Source: Pseudomonas frederiksbergensis (lineage in GTDB: Bacteria; Pseudomonadota; Gammaproteobacteria; Pseudomonadales; Pseudomonadaceae). Taken from it: 64,000 nucleotides of DNA. Positions 9,060 to 18,207 of the stretch are shown here, in pieces. Numbering within the stretch: position 1 is the stretch's first letter; each line of letters starts with the position of its first letter. The translations under genes and the position numbers were made by a program. Where the stretch lies: NCBI RefSeq assembly GCF_900105495.1, contig NZ_FNTF01000002.1, forward strand, positions 1,525,501 through 1,589,500, read 5' to 3'. The notes under the pieces were generated by a model. That model searched no databases. It had not been told where the DNA came from and saw nothing but the letters and a program-made list of their open reading frames with translations.

Positions 9060-10510
9060 TGCGTTTGTCTGAGCTGAAAAACGCAGGACGCAGCCCGCGC
9101 CTGCCGCTGAACATTCCACTGGCCGATGCCGCCGGCCCTGCCGAGTTGCAATTGCTAAGTCTGTTGCGGGTGTTGCCGGGGCAGCGTTATGTCGGTGCCG
9201 GCGTCTGGCGCGGGCGCCCGGTGTTGGCCAAGTTATTGGTCGGCAGCAAAGCGGCGCGGCATTTCCAGCGTGAACTGGACGGCGTGCGGTTGCTGGCGGC
9301 TCAGGGGTTGACCACGCCGTTGTTGCTGGCGGATGGCCTGAAGGACGGCGAGGGCGGTTGGCTGCTGTTCGAGTTCATCGAGGGCGCCGAAAGCCTCGGT
9401 GAAACCTGGAAACAGGTCGAGCATTTGCCGGTGCTGGCGGATATGCAAGGGGCTGTGCTGGCCGAGGCGTTGGGCGCCATCGGCCAAATGCATCGCAAGG
9501 GGCTCTGGCAGGAAGACCTGCACCTGGACAACCTTTTGCGCCAGCGCGGCCGGTTGTATTTGATCGATGGCGGCGGCGTCTGCTCCGAAACCCCTGGCCA
9601 GCCGCTCTCGCGACAGAAAGTCCTGGAAAACCTCGGGGTGTTTTTCGCCCAGTTGCCCAAGACGCTGGAGCCTTTCACCGAAGAGCTGCTGGTGTATTAC
9701 CTGCTGAGCAACGGCGAGCATGCCTTGCCGATGGAAGCGTTGCAGAAGCAGATCAACAAGGTGCGCAGCTGGCGCCTGAAGGACTTCCTGATCAAAATCG
9801 GCCGCGATTGCACGCTGTTCAGTGTCCAGCGCGGAGCGTTCGGCTTGCGGGCGATTCGCCGCGAGGAAGAAGCGGCGATGCTGCCGGTGCTGGCCCAGGC
9901 CGATGTGTTGCTCGATCAGGGCCATCTGTACAAGACCGGCGGCGCGGCGAGCGTCGGCAAGGTCGAGGTGGGCGGCCGCACGCTGGTGATCAAGCGCTAC
10001 AACATCAAAGGTTTTGCCCACTGGCTCAAACGCTTCTGGCGCCCGAGCCGTGCCTGGCATTCCTGGCGCGAAGGCAATCGCCTGGCGTTTCTCGGCATCG
10101 CCACGCCCAAGCCGTTGGCGTTGCTGGAGAAACGTTTTCTCTGGCTGCGCAGTCGGGCTTATCTGGTGACCGAGTATTTGCCGGGGCCGGACATCATCGA
10201 GCGCTTTGCGCCTTATGTTGAAAGCGGTGAGGCACCGGAAGCCGAGTTGTTGGCGCTGGATCATTTGTTTGCCGAGCTGATTGGCGAGCGGATCAGTCAC
10301 GGGGATTTCAAGGGGCATAACCTGTTCTGGCAGGACGATCGCTGGGCGCTGATCGATCTGGATTCGATGTGTCAGCACGCCTCGCTCAGCAGCTTCGCCC
10401 CGGCGTATGCGCGGGATCGGGCGCGGTTCATGCGTAACTGGCCTGAGAGCAGCGCGCTGTATCAGATCATCGATCAGCGTCTTCCCAAAGATATCTCTAG
10501 CGCTGCCTGA
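9059..10510 (+). CDS. Tandem double kinase-fold protein of the LPS locus (PA5006-like)
   Basis: A 483-residue protein that contains two kinase-like domains. The first (about 30-230) has the loop LWQEDLHLDNLL with Asp153 and the metal site YLIDGGG with Asp170. The second (about 285-480) has VIKRYN as the ATP lysine site near 310-315, the loop ISHGDFKGHNLF with Asp416 and LIDLDSM with Asp433. It ends the overlapping run of genes from waaC. It corresponds to PA5006 by position. Its substrate is unknown; a core phosphorylation or assembly role is inferred from the operon. Confidence 0.8.
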   Translation: MRLSELKNAGRSPRLPLNIPLADAAGPAELQLLSLLRVLPGQRYVGAGVWRGRPVLAKLLVGSKAARHFQRELDGVRLLAAQGLTTPLLLADGLKDGEGGWLLFEFIEGAESLGETWKQVEHLPVLADMQGAVLAEALGAIGQMHRKGLWQEDLHLDNLLRQRGRLYLIDGGGVCSETPGQPLSRQKVLENLGVFFAQLPKTLEPFTEELLVYYLLSNGEHALPMEALQKQINKVRSWRLKDFLIKIGRDCTLFSVQRGAFGLRAIRREEEAAMLPVLAQADVLLDQGHLYKTGGAASVGKVEVGGRTLVIKRYNIKGFAHWLKRFWRPSRAWHSWREGNRLAFLGIATPKPLALLEKRFLWLRSRAYLVTEYLPGPDIIERFAPYVESGEAPEAELLALDHLFAELIGERISHGDFKGHNLFWQDDRWALIDLDSMCQHASLSSFAPAYARDRARFMRNWPESSALYQIIDQRLPKDISSAA

Positions 10511-10527
10511 ATCGGACCTTCGGTCCT

Positions 10528-10601
10528 ATCGCGAGCAGGCTCGCTCCCACACTGGATCTCCGGCGACACAGATCCCCTGTAGGAGCGAGCTTGCTCGCGA
10601 T
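10528..10601. repeat. REP pair (GCGAGCAGGCTCGCTCCC class)
   Basis: Inverted arms at 10528-10550 (ATCGCGAGCAGGCTCGCTCC...) and 10579-10601, with a few mismatches. It separates the kinase run from the small lipoprotein gene. Confidence 0.85.
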
Positions 10602-10731
10602 GGGGCCAGAACAGTCCCCCGAGATTAAGGGACAGGTTCTTATGAAATGTCCTACATGATCTGCAGAACCCGTGAACTGTGCCCTGAATAGCCGCAATGC
10701 TAGTTTGCCTGACGTTCACGGAGGGCAGATT

Positions 10732-11064
10732 TTGACAATAAAAATAACGCTGTTGCTGAGCGCTTTTGCACTGGTTTTATCAGGCTGCGGGACCGCTGTT
10801 ACAGTGCTGCAAGATGAAGAAGACGCGGCTCGCAGTCTTAGAAAGCAGAAGACCTACTGCCAGTCCATCCCGCGTATCTACAGTGGTCTGGCGTTCGACT
10901 TTTGCGTATTGAATGCAGCGCCTGATCCCACGGGAATTCTCTTGCCGTTCGTATTGGTGGATTTCACCCTGTCGGGTGTTTTCGATACCGTCCTCCTGCC
11001 CTATACGGTTTACCGCCAGGCTACTGACGGCAATATCAGCATCTATTGGCGAGCAGGCCGCTGA
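10732..11064 (+). CDS. YceK/YidQ family small lipoprotein
   Basis: A lipoprotein of 110 residues with signal peptide LTIKITLLLSAFALVLSGC; the lipobox LSGC makes Cys20 the lipidated residue. The conserved block PFVLVDFTLSGVFDTVLLPY near 77-96 is typical of the YceK/YidQ (DUF1375) family, whose function is unknown. The TTG start at 10732 was chosen because GGAGGGCAG lies just before it and because it places the signal peptide at the N-terminus; an upstream GTG at 10672 would add 20 residues with no signal. It lies between a REP and the carbamoyltransferase promoter, apparently as its own unit inside the LPS locus. Confidence 0.75.
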   Translation: MTIKITLLLSAFALVLSGCGTAVTVLQDEEDAARSLRKQKTYCQSIPRIYSGLAFDFCVLNAAPDPTGILLPFVLVDFTLSGVFDTVLLPYTVYRQATDGNISIYWRAGR

Positions 11065-11118
11065 TGAGCAATGCCGCCTGCTATCGCCCGAGCCATCTTC
11101 ACGGGGGCAATATGCGCT

Positions 11119-11148
11119 GGGTCATTCCCGCCATGTTTACGCTATAAT
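11119..11148 (+). promoter_or_regulatory. Promoter candidate for the carbamoyltransferase operon
   Basis: A perfect TATAAT lies at 11143-11148, about 95 bases before the GTG start of the carbamoyltransferase gene. The -35 region is weak (GGGTCA at 11119-11124, 18-base spacer). A small hairpin, CTCGCCCTTTGCGAG, follows at about 11166-11180 in the leader. Confidence 0.45.
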
Positions 11149-11240
11149 CCCGCCCTTTAGCTGCCACTCGCCCTTTGCGAGGGCACATTAATCTTTGAGG
11201 CGCCTTGCGCCTGCATGCAGACTAAAGAGGCTAGACCCCT

Positions 11241-12998
11241 GTGGCATTGACGATTCTTGGCCTGTCCGGCGCCCTTAGCCATGATCCTTCCGCAGCCCTG
11301 TACATCGACGGCAAGCTGGTCGCGGCAGCTGAGGAAGAGCGCTTTGTGCGCGATAAACATGCAAAGAACCGCATGCCTTACGAGTCGGCGAAGTTCTGCC
11401 TCGAGCAGGCCGGCATCAAGCCATCCGACGTTGATGTGGTAGCGATTCCGTTCGCGCCGATCAGCCTGTTCGGCAAGGCTCGCTGGCAGTACGCCAAGCG
11501 TTACTGGTACGCCCCGGATCGCGCTCTTGACGCGATCCTGATGGGCAACCGTCGCTACAAGCGTTATCGCAACAAGATTGTCTGGTGCCTCGAGCAACTG
11601 GGCTTCGATCCGAAGAAAATCAAGATCGAGCCGGTCGAGCACCACCTGGCCCACGCCTCCAGCGCTTATCACTGCTCCGGTTTCAAAGAGAAAACCGCGA
11701 TCCTGGGGATCGACGGCAAGGGTGAGTACGCCACGACCTTCTTCGGTTACGGCGAGAATGGCAAGATCCACAAGATCAAGGAATTCTTTGATCCGGATTC
11801 CCTCGGTGGCCTGTATGGCGCGATCACCGAGTTTCTCGGTTTCGATATGCTCGACGGTGAGTTCAAGGTCATGGGCATGGCGCCGTACGGCGACGCCAGC
11901 AAATACGATTTCTCGCGCCTGGCTTCGTTCGAAAACGGCGAGCTGGTGATCAACACCGACTACGCCAACGTCATCGGCCTGCGTCGTTACAAGGAAAAAG
12001 GCAAAGGTTACTACTTCTCGCCGAAGCTGATCGAGTGGCTGGGCCCGAAGCGCGAAGGTGATATCGCCGACGAGCCGTACATCCACTACGCAGCGAGCAT
12101 TCAAGCGCTGTTCGAAAAAATCTCGCTGCAGATGATCGACCACTACCTGGGCGACGTGCTCAAGGAAACCGGCAAGCTGGCCTACGCTGGTGGCTGTGCG
12201 TTGAACGTCAAGCTGAACCAGAAAATCATCGCCCGCGATGACGTTAAAGAACTGTTCGTGCAGCCTGCGTCCGGCGATGCCGGCACCGCGGTAGGCGCGG
12301 CGGCCTATGTGTCCCATGCCCGTGGTGTGCCGGTCGAGAAGATGGAACACGTCTACCTCGGCCCGTCGTACACCAACGAAGACGTGCTCGCCGCGTGCGC
12401 CCGTCACCCGAGCAAGCCGGTATGGCGCAAGCTTGAGAACATGCCGGAAAACATCGCCAAAATCATGGTCGATGGCAACCCGGTGGCCTGGTTCCAGGGT
12501 CGCATGGAGTTCGGTCCGCGCGCCTTGGGCGGTCGTTCGATCATCGGTTGCCCGAGCGCCGTTGGCGTGGCTGACCGCATCAACCACCAGATCAAGTTCC
12601 GCGAGCGCTGGAGGCCTTTCTGCCCGTCGATGCTCGACACCGTTGCACCGCAGATGATCAAGATCGATCACCCGGCGCCGTTCATGACCTTCACCTTTGA
12701 AGTGGCGGAAGAGTGGAAGACCCGTGTGCCGGAAGTCGTCCACGAAGACGGTACGTCCCGGGCCCAGGTGCTCAAGCGCGAATACAACCCGCGCTACTAC
12801 GACATGATGAAGGCGCTGGAAGTGCTGACCGGTAACGGCGTGTCGCTGAACACCTCGCTCAACCGTCGTGGCGAACCGATGATCTGCTCGCCGACGGACG
12901 CCCTGAACATGTTCTTCGGTTCCGATCTGCAGTACCTGATCATGGAAGACATCCTGGTGGTCAAAGAGGGCGCGGACGCATATGACACGCTCGGCTGA
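11241..12998 (+). CDS. NodU/TobZ-family carbamoyltransferase of the LPS core
   Basis: A 585-residue O-carbamoyltransferase, in the place of PA5005, which adds the carbamoyl group to a core heptose in P. aeruginosa. The N-terminal adenylation-type domain starts LTILGLSGALSHDPSAAL and has the metal-binding HHLAHASSAYHCSGF near 134-148. The C-terminal domain has FQGRMEFGPRALGGRSIIG near 419-437 and NTSLNRRGEPMICSPTDAL near 538-556, both hallmarks of the NodU family. The start is GTG at 11241. The last 17 bases overlap the next glycosyltransferase, so the two are translationally linked. Function by family and synteny; acceptor inferred. Confidence 0.9.
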   Translation: MALTILGLSGALSHDPSAALYIDGKLVAAAEEERFVRDKHAKNRMPYESAKFCLEQAGIKPSDVDVVAIPFAPISLFGKARWQYAKRYWYAPDRALDAILMGNRRYKRYRNKIVWCLEQLGFDPKKIKIEPVEHHLAHASSAYHCSGFKEKTAILGIDGKGEYATTFFGYGENGKIHKIKEFFDPDSLGGLYGAITEFLGFDMLDGEFKVMGMAPYGDASKYDFSRLASFENGELVINTDYANVIGLRRYKEKGKGYYFSPKLIEWLGPKREGDIADEPYIHYAASIQALFEKISLQMIDHYLGDVLKETGKLAYAGGCALNVKLNQKIIARDDVKELFVQPASGDAGTAVGAAAYVSHARGVPVEKMEHVYLGPSYTNEDVLAACARHPSKPVWRKLENMPENIAKIMVDGNPVAWFQGRMEFGPRALGGRSIIGCPSAVGVADRINHQIKFRERWRPFCPSMLDTVAPQMIKIDHPAPFMTFTFEVAEEWKTRVPEVVHEDGTSRAQVLKREYNPRYYDMMKALEVLTGNGVSLNTSLNRRGEPMICSPTDALNMFFGSDLQYLIMEDILVVKEGADAYDTLG

Positions 12999-14112
12999 AC
13001 GCCATGTGCTGCAGTTCTGTCACGGCTATGACGGGCCGTTTCTAGACTGCGCCCGGCAGTACGCCAGCCTGTTCGCGGGGACCGGTTATCGCGTGACCAC
13101 GGTGTTTCTGACCGGGGCCGCCGATGCCGAAGTCGCCGCGGGCTGCGCTTCCGATGAGGTGCTGTTCATGGAATACAGCTCCAAGGCCATTCGTGGCCTG
13201 AAGCTGGGCGCCATCAGCGACCTGCGCAAGATCGCCGCCTCGCGCAATTTCAGTTTCTGCATCGCTCACCGTTTCAAACCTGTTTATATCGCCTTGCTCG
13301 GCACGTCGTTGCCAGTGATTGGCGTGCATCACGCGTTTGACGATTACAAGCGCGGTACTCGCAAACTCTTCGCCAATATTTTCCGCAAGCGCCTGAGCCT
13401 GCTCGGGGTTTCGGATGCCGTACGCGACGACATGCGCCAGTGCCTGACGAAGTGGCCGGCGGCGCGGATTCAGACGCTCTATAACCGTATCGATGTGCAG
13501 ACCTTGCAGGACAGTCAGGTGTCGGTTCGCGAGGCCCGGGAAACCCTTGGCCTGGCGCCGGATGCCTGGGTTGTCGGCAATGTCGGGCGGCTGCACCCGG
13601 ACAAGGATCAGACTACGCTGCTGCACGGTTTTGCTGCGGCGTTGCCGGGTTTGCCGGCCAGCAGTCAATTGGTGATTCTCGGTGCCGGTCGACTGGAACA
13701 GGACCTCAAGGCCCTGGCCCGTGAGTTGGGTATCGGCGACCGCGTGTTGTTTCTCGGTCAGGTGCCTGAAGCCCGACGCTATTTCCGTGCCTTCGATGTG
13801 TTTGCACTGAGTTCCGATCACGAACCGTTCGGCATGGTGCTGCTGGAGGCGATGGCTGCCGGTGTGCCGTTGCTCGCTACGGCATGTGGCGGGGCGAAGG
13901 AAGTGGTCGAGGGCGTCGGTATCCTGTTCCCGCTGGGCGATGCCGAACACTTGGCTCAAGGGCTGCAACATCTGGCCGCGATGGATGAGCAGCAGCGTCA
14001 CCAGTGTGCCGAGCTGATGCTCGATCGCTTGCGTGAGCGCTTCTCCGACCGCGCGGTACGCGATGCCTTCTGGCGTTTGCCGCACGTTACCGAACTGGCG
14101 TCGAGGGCCTGA
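12982..14112 (+). CDS. wapH: LPS core GT4 glycosyltransferase, WapH-like
   Basis: A 376-residue GT4 enzyme; the C-terminal donor site DHEPFGMVLLEAMAAGVPLL is near 272-291 and carries the EX7E motif. The GNVGRLHPDKDQTTLL block near 192-207 is the usual start of the second Rossmann domain. P. aeruginosa WapH (PA5004) adds a glucose of the outer core. It starts inside the carbamoyltransferase gene and ends one base into mig-14. The specific sugar and linkage are inferred from synteny. Confidence 0.8.
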   Translation: MTRSAERHVLQFCHGYDGPFLDCARQYASLFAGTGYRVTTVFLTGAADAEVAAGCASDEVLFMEYSSKAIRGLKLGAISDLRKIAASRNFSFCIAHRFKPVYIALLGTSLPVIGVHHAFDDYKRGTRKLFANIFRKRLSLLGVSDAVRDDMRQCLTKWPAARIQTLYNRIDVQTLQDSQVSVREARETLGLAPDAWVVGNVGRLHPDKDQTTLLHGFAAALPGLPASSQLVILGAGRLEQDLKALARELGIGDRVLFLGQVPEARRYFRAFDVFALSSDHEPFGMVLLEAMAAGVPLLATACGGAKEVVEGVGILFPLGDAEHLAQGLQHLAAMDEQQRHQCAELMLDRLRERFSDRAVRDAFWRLPHVTELASRA

Positions 14113-15008
14113 TGCTCAACCGATTTCAAGGCTGGCGCGAACGTGGCTGGGCGGTAGTCGACGCCTCGACATATGCCCAGGCCTGGCAACGATATGGCGG
14201 CAGTGTCGCCACTCATCCCATGGTGGTCGAGCGGCTTTCGCAGCTGGCCGACATTCCTGTGCGCTACCTGGCCTGGGAGCAAAACGGTGAAGTCAAAGCC
14301 GCGATCCCGACTTGGGGTCGCGATCTCGCCTTGTCCAAGGACGTGCTCAAGCGCTGCGGTAAAAAAGGCCTGTTCGACCTCGGTAATGCCGAGTTCATCC
14401 TGCCGGCCGCTGCCGATGCGCAAGCGCCGCTGCGTCATCGTGGACGCTACCTGTCGGCGCTGAACGAAGGCCGTTTTACCGGCATCAAGTTGCAGGCTGA
14501 ACAGCTGGCGATGGCCCGCACACCCGAAGAACTGTCGAAGAAGTTTCGCTACAACCAGCGTCGTGAATTGCGATTGCTGGAAGAAGCGGGCGGAGTGGTT
14601 CGGCCGGTCGCGGAGTTTTCCAGCAGTGAACTGGCGGCGATCTATTGCGACCTGTTCCAGCGTCGCTGGGGGTTCCCGGCGACGGGGGCCGAGCGCATGG
14701 CGGAGGTCATCGAGTTGCTGCGTGATTTGCTGATCGGCTCGGTGATTTTTCTCAACGATGCGCCCATCGCGATTCAACTGGTCTACCGTGTCGAAACACC
14801 GCAGTGGATCAGCGTCGAGTACATCAATGGCGGCGTCGATCCCGAAACCCGCGAATTCAGTCCGGGCAGCGTGCTGAGCTTTATCAATACGCAAAGCGCC
14901 TGGGAGCATGCCCGGGCGTTGGGCAAACCGTTGCGCTTTTCTTTCGGTCGCGCCGACCGTGAATACAAGGATCGCTGGTGCAATCCTGTGCCGGTGTTCA
15001 CCGTATGA
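14112..15008 (+). CDS. Mig-14 family protein
   Basis: A 298-residue homologue of Mig-14, an inner-membrane-associated protein with a GNAT/FemAB-like fold linked to antimicrobial peptide resistance in Salmonella and P. aeruginosa. Typical blocks are KKFRYNQRRELRLLEEAGG near 140-158, IYCDLFQRRWGFPATGAERM near 177-196 and FSFGRADREYKDRWCNPVP near 277-295. No catalytic residue is established for the family. It overlaps wapH by one base and dnpA by four (ATGA at 15005-15008). In P. aeruginosa the gene sits at the same place (PA5003). Confidence 0.85.
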   Translation: MLNRFQGWRERGWAVVDASTYAQAWQRYGGSVATHPMVVERLSQLADIPVRYLAWEQNGEVKAAIPTWGRDLALSKDVLKRCGKKGLFDLGNAEFILPAAADAQAPLRHRGRYLSALNEGRFTGIKLQAEQLAMARTPEELSKKFRYNQRRELRLLEEAGGVVRPVAEFSSSELAAIYCDLFQRRWGFPATGAERMAEVIELLRDLLIGSVIFLNDAPIAIQLVYRVETPQWISVEYINGGVDPETREFSPGSVLSFINTQSAWEHARALGKPLRFSFGRADREYKDRWCNPVPVFTV

Positions 15009-16447
15009 GCCAGCCCATGAACCGCAAACAGCAATTGCTCAAGCGCCATCGGCGCAACAAACGCATCGGTCTGCTCATCGCGCTGGTGCTTTTGATTGCC
15101 GTGGGTGTGCTGGTGGCCTGGTGGCTGCCGCTGGTGCTCGCGGTTCTGGGCTGGATTACCCACGAAGCCTGGTTTGCCGACCATTTGTTTTATTCGCCCA
15201 ACGACGATTATCAGTACAGCTTTCCACCGTACACCCAGCAGCCCAAGGTTCATCTCGACGGTGAGCGTTTGCGCCTGGATGACGGGGTCATGCTGGTCGA
15301 TGACGCCACGCTGATCCTGGCGCTACGGATAAAAAGCACTTGGCTGGGGCGCTTCATCGATCCCGTGGTCGAGTTGTCGGGGGGAGATAACCCGGACCGA
15401 CAAACGTTCGAGCGGGGTGTGAACGGCCTGCGTTACCTCAATCTCAGTGGTCAGGCGCAGGTTCTGTCGCAAGGTGAGTTACGCCTGCGCGGGCGGTTCT
15501 GCCGACTGCTGGGTGAGCCGGTGCTCAGGGCGTTCGAGCATCCGGATTACAGCCGTCAACGGGTGATGGTGATCGCACCCCATGCCGACGATGCCGAGTT
15601 GGCCGCATTCGGCCTGTACAGCAGCGCCAGTCAAAGCTGGATCGTGACCCTGACTGCCGGTGAAATCGAGGCCGGGCACTATCAGCAGATGGGGCTCGAT
15701 GGCGTCGAAGCGTCCCGGTTGAAAGGCTCGCTTCGTGCCTGGGACAGCCTCAGCGTGCCGCTGTGGGGTGGTGTACCTCAGGAACGCTGCATTCAGTTGG
15801 GCTATTTCTGCCTGCAATTGCCCGTCATGCAAAGCGCGCCGACCGAGGCCGTGGTCTCCCGTGAGGCACAGCTGGGCGATACCCGATTTTTTCGACGGTT
15901 CAATCCGTTTGCCCTGGGCAGTGACGTCGATGGCATACCGTCCTGGAACAATCTGCTGGCCGACCTGAGTGAGTTGATCGAGCGTATTCAGCCTGAGGTC
16001 ATCGTTTTGCCACATCCGCGTTTCGACCCGCACCCGGACCATCTATGCTCACAGCAGGCGGTAATGCAGGCACTGAACGGTACAGCCTGGCAGCCCGGCA
16101 CCTTATTGCATTACGCCAATCATCTTCACGACAACGATCGCTGGCCAATGGGTGATGCCGGGACCGGTGTGACCCTGCCGCCACAGATCAGTAATCACGA
16201 ACCGTTGCGGCCCTGGGCGCTTTGTCTGTCGGCTGAAAAGCAGTGGCACAAGGCTATGTCGTTGGGCATGATGCACGACCTTCAGCCCCGACTTCCCCTC
16301 AAGCGTCTACTTCGTCGGGCGATCCAACGTTGTCTGGCGGCCCGTCGCTGGCCGGCTTTCGGCGAAAACGAGTTCTTCCGTAAAGCGGTGCGACGCCACG
16401 AATTATTCTGGGTCCAAGAGCTGTCTGGAAAGAGAGAGACCAATTGA
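15005..16447 (+). CDS. dnpA: PIG-L family de-N-acetylase
   Basis: A 480-residue protein with an N-terminal membrane span (about 20-45, IGLLIALVLLIAVGVLVAWW) and a C-terminal PIG-L deacetylase domain. The zinc-site motif is VIAPHADDAELAAFG near 188-202, and a later HPRFDPHPDH near 337-346 supplies the rest of the site. The P. aeruginosa orthologue DnpA (PA5002) affects fluoroquinolone tolerance and is presumed to remove an N-acetyl group from a core sugar. The ATG at 15005 overlaps the mig-14 stop; an in-frame start at 14978 lacks support. Confidence 0.85.
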   Translation: MSQPMNRKQQLLKRHRRNKRIGLLIALVLLIAVGVLVAWWLPLVLAVLGWITHEAWFADHLFYSPNDDYQYSFPPYTQQPKVHLDGERLRLDDGVMLVDDATLILALRIKSTWLGRFIDPVVELSGGDNPDRQTFERGVNGLRYLNLSGQAQVLSQGELRLRGRFCRLLGEPVLRAFEHPDYSRQRVMVIAPHADDAELAAFGLYSSASQSWIVTLTAGEIEAGHYQQMGLDGVEASRLKGSLRAWDSLSVPLWGGVPQERCIQLGYFCLQLPVMQSAPTEAVVSREAQLGDTRFFRRFNPFALGSDVDGIPSWNNLLADLSELIERIQPEVIVLPHPRFDPHPDHLCSQQAVMQALNGTAWQPGTLLHYANHLHDNDRWPMGDAGTGVTLPPQISNHEPLRPWALCLSAEKQWHKAMSLGMMHDLQPRLPLKRLLRRAIQRCLAARRWPAFGENEFFRKAVRRHELFWVQELSGKRETN

Positions 16448-17400
16448 AAGTTCTGTTTCTGGTGCAGAAAGAGCAGCGAGCGATCCTCGATCGACTGTAC
16501 GACGGTATCGCCGAGCACTGCGACTGCGACAAGCGCGAGCTGACCAGCGCGGAGCAGGACGACCTGCGTGGATATTTCCGCAAGCATGTCGATGTGACCC
16601 GCTACGACCGGATAGTGTTTTTCCTGCGCTTCAAAAAAGAAATCAGACAGGTGAGGTTCATCCAGACCCTGCCCAATCTGGTTATTCTGGAACACGATGC
16701 GTACCAGAACTACATCCCGTGCAAGTACACCGGCAAGTTCAGCGCCCATTACCGCAAGCTGCCCTGGGTGCGGGTGATCAGCTCGGGCTTCATGGTCAGC
16801 CAGCGCTTGCGTGAGGAAGGGTTTGACGCGCATTTCGTGCCCAAGGGCTACGATCAGGCGTTGTTGCAAAACTGCCAGCGTGAACGTGATATCGAGCTGG
16901 GTTTCGTCGGTAGCCTCAACAGCGTGGCGTATGCCGGGCGCAAGGCCATGCTCGAGTCCGTGGCCGAAGTGGAGAACCTGCTGATCACGCGCACCAAGTC
17001 GGGCGAGGAATACTGCGAGACGTTAAGCCGGATCCGTTACTTCGTGAGTGCCGACGTCGGCATGGGCGAATACATGATCAAGAACTTCGAGGCCATGGCC
17101 TGTGGTTGTGTGCTGTTTGCTTACGATCAAGGGGAAGCAGAGAATCGCGCGCTGGGGTTTGTCGATATGCACAACATCGTGCTCTATCGAACCCGCGACG
17201 AACTCAGGGAAAAACTGGCGGTGTTGCGCCAGTCCCCACAGCTGACCGAGACCATTTCATTGGCCGGGCAGGCTTTGGTAGAGCAGCATTACACGTTCCG
17301 GGCGGTAGGACATGCGATCGTCGACGCCCTGCGTGCGCCGTTGCGCGAGCATGTTCCGCTGGGCTGGAAAGAAAAATTACGCTTGTCGCTGGGGCTGTGA
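16444..17400 (+). CDS. Cell-surface sugar glycosyltransferase, Ssg-like
   Basis: A 318-residue glycosyltransferase of the CgeB-like/GT1-type group, in the place of PA5001 (ssg). It starts with TTG overlapping the dnpA stop (TTGA), giving MKVLFLVQKEQRAILDRLYD. A late block NFEAMACGCVLFAYDQGEAENRAL near 215-238 is the family's donor-site region. Ssg mutants in other Pseudomonas show altered LPS and surface properties; the sugar added is not known. The gene ends 39 bases before the next glycosyltransferase. Confidence 0.8.
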   Translation: MKVLFLVQKEQRAILDRLYDGIAEHCDCDKRELTSAEQDDLRGYFRKHVDVTRYDRIVFFLRFKKEIRQVRFIQTLPNLVILEHDAYQNYIPCKYTGKFSAHYRKLPWVRVISSGFMVSQRLREEGFDAHFVPKGYDQALLQNCQRERDIELGFVGSLNSVAYAGRKAMLESVAEVENLLITRTKSGEEYCETLSRIRYFVSADVGMGEYMIKNFEAMACGCVLFAYDQGEAENRALGFVDMHNIVLYRTRDELREKLAVLRQSPQLTETISLAGQALVEQHYTFRAVGHAIVDALRAPLREHVPLGWKEKLRLSLGL

Positions 17401-17439
17401 AGCCGGGCGATTAAACAACCTATGGTGCGGTGCAAATAA

Positions 17440-18207
17440 ATGCTGTTCAGCGAGACTAGCGACATTTCGGTAGTAATCACTAGTTGCGGTCGCTTCGATC
17501 TGTTGAAGCGTACGCTCGAGACGTTTGACCGGTTCAACACGGCTCCCATTCGTAAGGTGTTCATTACCGAGGACTCCGGCGACAGCGCCGTAGAGGCCTG
17601 TATTCCGGAACACTGGAGAGCGCACACCCAGTTCTTCATCAACCAGCCACGCCTGGGGCAGTTGCGATCCATCGATGCCGCTTATGCCCAGGTGCAGACA
17701 TCGTGGATTTTCCACTGTGAAGATGACTGGGACTTCTATCGCGAAGGGTTCATCGAAGAGTCCCAATGCCTGCTGGAAGAAGATCCCCAGGCACTGCAAG
17801 TGTGGTTGCGCAGCTTCAATCATGACCTGATGGTTCACAGTCCTTATGTGTTCCTGAACGAACGCAAAGTCAGCCATGGCATTCCTTTCTACGTACTGGG
17901 CTCGCAAAAAGCCGAGTGGCAAGGTTTTTCCTTTAATCCAGGGCTGCGCCGTCGTGCGGATTACTTGATGCATGCACCGTATTCCGGTTTCTCCGGGGAG
18001 AAAGACCTGTCGCGCCTGTACGCTGGCGAGAACCGCTATGCGTTGATTCTGGAAAACGACGCGGTACTGCACACCGGCTTCGGAGAGCATGTAGTGGTTC
18101 CGAAGGAGCGGGAGAACAAGTTACGGCGTAAACGTCTCGATCGGCTGAAGCTGATTGCAGCTCTTATCTTGGGTCTGGCAATAGGTTGGGTGCTCCATGG
18201 AATTTAG
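17440..18207 (+). CDS. GT2-type glycosyltransferase with C-terminal membrane anchor
   Basis: A 255-residue protein beginning ISVVITSCGRFDLLKRTLE near 10-28, a GT2 nucleotide-sugar fold, with the metal-site-like HCEDDWDFYREGF near 92-104 in the position of DXD. The C-terminal 20 residues (LIAALILGLAIGWVLHGI) form one membrane span. It occupies the position of P. aeruginosa wapR (a rhamnosyltransferase of the outer core) but I could not confirm the same specificity, so no symbol is given. It overlaps waaL by 11 bases. Confidence 0.75.
   Translation: MLFSETSDISVVITSCGRFDLLKRTLETFDRFNTAPIRKVFITEDSGDSAVEACIPEHWRAHTQFFINQPRLGQLRSIDAAYAQVQTSWIFHCEDDWDFYREGFIEESQCLLEEDPQALQVWLRSFNHDLMVHSPYVFLNERKVSHGIPFYVLGSQKAEWQGFSFNPGLRRRADYLMHAPYSGFSGEKDLSRLYAGENRYALILENDAVLHTGFGEHVVVPKERENKLRRKRLDRLKLIAALILGLAIGWVLHGI

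Noticed and set aside
17440..18207. Calling the GT2 gene wapR
   Set aside because: Position fits, but length and a C-terminal membrane span do not clearly match, and I cannot align the two here.
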